This document shows positions 6,673-9,406 of a stretch of 9,406 bases of DNA, piece after piece. The DNA is taken from contig CAYXVU010000235.1 of NCBI GenBank assembly GCA_964468725.1, forward strand, positions 1 to 9,406. The letters are read 5' to 3'. A model generated the notes under the pieces. The model was not told where the DNA came from. It saw only the letters and a program-made list of their open reading frames with translations, and did not search any database. The DNA is from CAYXVU01 sp964468725. Its GTDB lineage: Bacteria; Acidobacteriota; Blastocatellia; UBA7656. Numbering within the stretch: position 1 is the stretch's first letter; each line of letters begins with the position of its first letter. Position numbers and translations under genes: made by a program.

Positions 6673-7836
6673 TCAGCGAACTCCGAGAACGTGAACGACC
6701 GGCACGATACAATCTCCGATGGCCGCGTACTGAATGACGTACTGATTGTTTCCGGCAGCCATCGGCAACGAGACGCCGTTGAGGCTGCTAAATGAATCGG
6801 TGTGCGTATCCCATAGCTGATTGAGCGGCGCGCCATCGTGCCCGTTCCAGTCCGAGTCTGTGTTGATGGTTGACCCATTGCCGCGGATTTGCCGCATCAC
6901 CGCTGTGGTATTGCCAATCAAGGTATTCTCGCCGGTCGCATTGACAACAAAGGCGCTGCCGGTTGCAAAGGTCGAGCATCCCACTTGTCCGTCACCGCCG
7001 AGGCGTGTGCTCTTGATCGTCGAGAAGGTTGGCAGGACAGGGATGAGCGGATGGGTGAAGGTCGTCGTGCCGGTTACCAGAGTCGGCATTTGATGGAGAT
7101 AAACTCGCGCATTTGCCGGGACGCTGCTGTGCGCGTAGATAACGACCAGACTAGCGCCTTCCGATGTTGGAGTGGGAGGCGGCGCAAAGGGCGGCGTGCA
7201 GGTGAACGCATCGCGCCCATTGGTCACGGCGCTGGCCATCCCAGTGACGCGGTAATCCGCATTGACCGCGCCGGTCAGCAGGGTTCTTACATTGGCGCGA
7301 TAAACGGCGAACGAAGCATTGGGAATCAACCAGCACGGTTCTCCGGTCAGGCCGATTCGTGACCCCGTCACCGTGACGCCGTTGAAGACGACGGTTGCCG
7401 TTAGCGGAGCGGGGTTGGTATAGATGGTCGCCCAGTATAACCAGGCGCGCACGACGAGAGATCCAGCAGGGACGCCGCGTAAGCGAATGGTTCCGAATCC
7501 CGCGTTGCGTGTGCCGGTTCCGGCTGCTGCATGATCCAGGCCGCCGGGCAGAATGATGATGGGCTTGATCGCTAATGAAGTTTCTGTCGTCACCGAAATA
7601 TCGTCGGCTTGCTCGATCTTTTCGGCTCCGGAGTCGAAGGCCGCCTTATCGAGACTGTTCTCCTGCGTCATAACCACATCTTCTAACTTACGGGTTTTAT
7701 TGGTATCCCGCGTCAAACCTTCGCCTTCAAATTGTTCGGCTACCTGTGCCAGGGACGAGGGGGAAATAGAGGGAATTGCGACTAGCCCTACAGCTAGGCA
7801 CAAAGAAAGGCTGAAGAGTAACATCCGCCTGAACAT
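6673..7836 (-). CDS. Secreted beta-sandwich protein (DUF3344/DUF11-associated type)
   Basis: This encodes 387 residues. A signal peptide covers about 1-31 (ending SPSSLAQ), followed by a charged region (32-85). The rest is rich in V, T, G and N, as expected of extracellular beta-sandwich domains. The run IRLRGVPAGSLVVRAWLYWA, then FNGVTVTG, a GEPCW motif, YRANVRTLL and EGASLVVIY, is the pattern seen in surface proteins of the DUF3344/DUF11-linked kind. The family assignment is from memory of these motifs and is less sure than the gene call. Four cysteines in the mature part could form two disulfides. No anchor, repeat stalk or sorting tail is present, so it may be secreted or bound to a partner. 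The ATG at 7836 has AAAGGAGG about 10 nt upstream; a longer in-frame reading to 7980 lacks such a site. It is the first gene of the three-gene exported series. Confidence 0.82.
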   Translation of the reverse strand: MFRRMLLFSLSLCLAVGLVAIPSISPSSLAQVAEQFEGEGLTRDTNKTRKLEDVVMTQENSLDKAAFDSGAEKIEQADDISVTTETSLAIKPIIILPGGLDHAAAGTGTRNAGFGTIRLRGVPAGSLVVRAWLYWATIYTNPAPLTATVVFNGVTVTGSRIGLTGEPCWLIPNASFAVYRANVRTLLTGAVNADYRVTGMASAVTNGRDAFTCTPPFAPPPTPTSEGASLVVIYAHSSVPANARVYLHQMPTLVTGTTTFTHPLIPVLPTFSTIKSTRLGGDGQVGCSTFATGSAFVVNATGENTLIGNTTAVMRQIRGNGSTINTDSDWNGHDGAPLNQLWDTHTDSFSSLNGVSLPMAAGNNQYVIQYAAIGDCIVPVVHVLGVR

Positions 7837-8012
7837 ATTCTTGAACCTCCTTTGGTAGTGGTGCGGACTGCTCATGGTGTTGGGATCGCTCCCGATCAAG
7901 CAGCCGGGATGGCAAACCGTGAACAATCCCTGATTGATGGCATTCGGTTGCCGTTGGCGGTTACGTCTCGATGCGGTCAACCGGCTCTTGTGAGGCGTCG
8001 CAATCGCAGATT

Positions 8013-8038
8013 GTGGGGTTCAAAACGCAGTGGGGTTC
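8013..8038. repeat. Tandem direct repeat of 9 bp, 17-bp period
   Basis: The 9-mer gtggggttc occurs at 8013-8021 and again at 8030-8038, 8 nt apart. Direct repeats close to two helical turns apart are typical half-sites for response regulators. They lie about 180-200 nt upstream of the secreted beta-protein gene. No promoter is evident directly beside them. Confidence 0.3.
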
Positions 8039-8277
8039 GATAAGCCCGTCTGCCCTGCGCGTTAGGCGCACTTATCCCTCGCTCAATCTGCTTGATTGAG
8101 TAGAACAATCAACCTCAGATGTGCAGACCGCAAGTTATCGCTTGCCGAAAACGATCTTGCAATCGCTTGCGATCTATCCGAGATTAAATTTCCGTAAGCC
8201 GAGGCGCTGCCGAAAACCTCACTGTGTTTCCCACCCGATCACTTCAATTGGATTCAAGATTCAATTCACTTGATCGG
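8039..8277 (-). ncRNA. Hairpin-rich candidate structured RNA or leader
   Basis: Five inverted repeats follow in series. First, gataag/cttatc (8039-8044/8071-8076) encloses tgcgc/gcgca (8056-8060/8066-8070). Then come ctcaatc/gattgag (8082-8088/8094-8100) and gcaag/cttgc (8130-8145). Next is gatc-tt-gcaa/ttgc-gatc with a 4-nt loop (8153-8174), then ccgatca/tgatcgg (8235-8241/8271-8277). The strand is uncertain; minus is chosen because the gene downstream on that strand begins at 7836. It matches no RNA family I recognise. Confidence 0.3.
8085..8106. repeat. Imperfect repeat, copy 1
   Basis: The sequence aatctgcttgattgagta shares 16 of 18 positions with aatctgcctgatagagta at 8451-8468. This copy forms the right part of the 8082-8100 hairpin; the second copy has lost part of that symmetry. 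Confidence 0.35.
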
Positions 8278-8450
8278 CACAACCTTGACACAACACCTTA
8301 GCCGTCGCGTTGCCATCCGGCTGATTGGAAAGGGAGCTATCGCGCACTCCGGCGCACCTTTCCTCAGTCTCTTAGGCGCAGAGAAGGCAAAGTATGATGC
8401 GAGGTCTTACGGGCTATGCCCCTATCCGATTGGAAAAGAAATTCCGTCCT

Positions 8451-8472
8451 AATCTGCCTGATAGAGTAAGTC
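8451..8472. repeat. Imperfect repeat, copy 2
   Basis: This is the second copy of the 18-nt sequence at 8085, 366 nt away and in the same orientation. A related ccgattggaaaag/ccggctgattggaaagg pair at 8426 and 8318 lies nearby, so the segment may contain an old, diverged duplication. Confidence 0.35.
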
Positions 8473-8663
8473 GGGTACCTATCAGAAAGGGAGAGGTATA
8501 GAAGAGAAAAACTCAGAGCCCAAATCCAAATCGTATTGGATTAGCCGGACGCAGTGTAAAAATTACCACACATAACAGAACGACACGCAGTCTGATGCTG
8601 CAAACTGCTTTCACTTCGTTTTGATTTGGTTGAGGATTGATCGTTGTCAACTAGAGCAACGCG

Positions 8664-8692
8664 ATTCTATACCATGCTGCTTTTCGTTGCAA
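8664..8692 (-). promoter_or_regulatory. Candidate promoter reading toward the exported-gene series
   Basis: On the minus strand TTGCAA (8692-8687), a 17-nt spacer and TAGAAT (8669-8664) resemble a sigma70 promoter (9 of 12 matches). A transcript from here would run about 820 nt before the start codon at 7836. On the plus strand the same spot carries TTGTCA (8644-8649) and TATACC (8668-8673) with an 18-nt spacer, so either direction is possible. Confidence 0.3.
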
Positions 8693-8751
8693 TAAAATTA
8701 TTCTTGTTTGTTAGCCCAAAGTAGTAATGCCTCCTTTCTCCAAAATAGAAT

Positions 8752-8801
8752 TGTCCCCTTTGGTGATAATCAAGCCGAGCTTCTACACACAAAGGGGGAC
8801 A
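8752..8801. repeat. Inverted repeat beside the transposase remnant
   Basis: tgtccccttttg-like arm 8752-8762 is the inverse of 8790-8801 (caaagggggaca), apart from one extra G. The arms are 27 nt apart. TGTCCCC ends are common in insertion sequences, so these may be terminal inverted repeats left after an internal deletion, or the outer end of the element to the right. A simple hairpin is the alternative. Confidence 0.4.
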
Positions 8802-8824
8802 CAGATTGGCGGATATTCTTCATC

Positions 8825-9406
8825 ATGAGCACTCGTGAATTCACTCGTGCCGAAGCCCTGCAGTACCTGCGACAGCACGGCAAACCCGTTGCCTTTTACC
8901 CCGATAAATTCAATGTCTTTCGGCCAATCAAGAGCGAAGCGCTCTCGGGTCAAGGGCTGACGCAGTTCGGGCGCGCGATGCAGGAGTTGGGCATCGAGAT
9001 CATCTGCGCCCACACACCGCAGGCCAAAGGACGAGTCGAGAGAGTCAATCAAACCCTGCAAGATCGGCTGGTCAAAGAATTGCGGCTGCGACGCATCGCC
9101 AGCCAAGCCGCAGCCAATGACTATCTGCCGGAGTTCATCGAAGCCTTTAATGAAAAGTTCGCCGTCGTGCCGCGCTCGGAGCGCGATGCGCATCGCTCGC
9201 TGCAAGCGAGTGAGGAATGAGAACGGATCCTGGTGGTCAAACAAAGTCGGGCGCTCTCGAAGAACTTGCAGATCAGCTATAATCGGGTGGTCTATCAGAT
9301 CATCAGCAAGCGCCGATCTATAGGATGCGACAGCAACGGGTGTGGGTGTATGAGAAGGCAGGGGGAGAGGTCGAAATCGAGTACCAGGGGAAGGCTCTGG
9401 CGTATC
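8825..9406 (+). pseudogene. Decayed ISNCY-like (IS1202-type) transposase, N-terminally truncated
   Basis: The frame from about 8825 contains the C-terminal half of a DDE transposase. HGKPVAFYPDKFNVFR carries the second catalytic Asp, and IICAHTPQAKGRVERVNQTL carries the catalytic Glu. LQDRLVKELRLR is a hallmark of the ISNCY/IS1202 group. The HTH region and the first catalytic Asp are missing, as only about 40 codons lie upstream in frame and none match. An in-frame TGA at 9218-9220 interrupts the protein (ASEE then ERILVVKQSR in the same frame). Near 9311-9313 the reading shifts from frame 2 to frame 1, where PIYRMRQQRVWVYEKAG continues to the window edge. The element is therefore inactive by itself. 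It continues beyond 9406, so its right end is unseen. Confidence 0.85.

Larger units (their letters stand above)
7837..8751. other. Gene-free stretch of about 0.9 kb
   Basis: I see no convincing protein gene on either strand. The longest frames are about 60 codons, lack ribosome binding sites and show no recognisable motif. The stretch holds a direct repeat (8013-8038), a cluster of short hairpins (8039-8277), an imperfect repeat pair (8085-8106 and 8451-8472), an aatccaa/ttggatt hairpin (8523-8542) and a candidate minus-strand promoter (8664-8692). It could be a long leader of the exported-gene series, an independent non-coding RNA, or decayed DNA next to the insertion-sequence remnant. Confidence 0.6.
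8752..9406 (+). mobile_element. Remnant insertion sequence, ISNCY-like, cut by the window edge
   Basis: The segment combines the TGTCCCC-type inverted repeat and the broken transposase. The left boundary is a guess: homology is only visible from about 8840, and 8752 is taken from the inverted repeat. No target-site duplication can be tested because the right end is outside the window. Confidence 0.5.

Noticed and set aside
8010..8050. GGTTCGA-like tRNA T-loop
   Set aside because: No acceptor stem, anticodon arm or D arm can be built around it.
8270..8452. 60-codon plus-strand frame in the gene-free region
   Set aside because: No ribosome binding site, no recognisable motif, and it starts inside an inverted repeat.
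1..9406. CRISPR array, tRNA/rRNA genes, prophage or defence genes
   Set aside because: No regularly spaced repeats, no RNA-gene signatures and no matching protein motifs were found on either strand.

Overview
The window looks like an accessory stretch of a Gram-negative, moderately GC-rich chromosome. Secreted and periplasmic proteins with Sec signal peptides, a lipoprotein, an M23 peptidase and a c-type cytochrome all point to a cell with a periplasm. The style of the exported proteins and the ISNCY-type transposase remnant suggest Acidobacteriota (perhaps Blastocatellia). That assignment is inference: no ribosomal or other marker gene is present.

Layout. Positions 1-409 hold no recognisable protein gene but contain two palindromes and a run of predicted RNA hairpins, followed by a possible 37-residue membrane microprotein (410-523). 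Positions 524-694 show nothing convincing. A very strong 20-bp hairpin (725-771, with an outer 9-bp arm) ends the first minus-strand unit, a periplasmic DUF3108 protein (795-1607). Behind it lies an M23 metallopeptidase (1928-2710, minus), which has its own Rho-independent terminator and a near-consensus promoter. That promoter is divergent from a near-consensus promoter driving a single-domain rhodanese (2965-3351, plus). Convergent to the rhodanese is a minus-strand series of three exported proteins. Transcription order is a secreted beta-rich protein (6673-7836), a di-haem MauG/cytochrome-c-peroxidase-family enzyme with unusual N- and C-terminal extensions (4416-6539), and an ankyrin-repeat lipoprotein (3466-4269). 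A GC hairpin with a T-tract separates the last two.

Positions 7837-8751 form about 0.9 kb without a convincing gene. The stretch is rich in short inverted repeats (8039-8277), contains an imperfect 18-nt repeat pair, and has a candidate minus-strand promoter at its far end. It could be a long leader or non-coding RNA upstream of the three exported genes. The right edge (about 8825-9406) is a decayed ISNCY-like transposase. It has lost its N-terminal half, has an in-frame TGA stop and then a frameshift, and runs off the window.

The genes shared in function are those of the cell envelope: wall remodelling (M23), periplasmic redox chemistry (di-haem enzyme, perhaps thiosulfate/sulfane chemistry by the rhodanese), and protein-protein contact (ankyrin lipoprotein, secreted beta protein). 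No defence, CRISPR, phage or biosynthetic cluster is visible. The least explained parts are the two hairpin-rich non-coding segments and the domain architecture of the di-haem enzyme.
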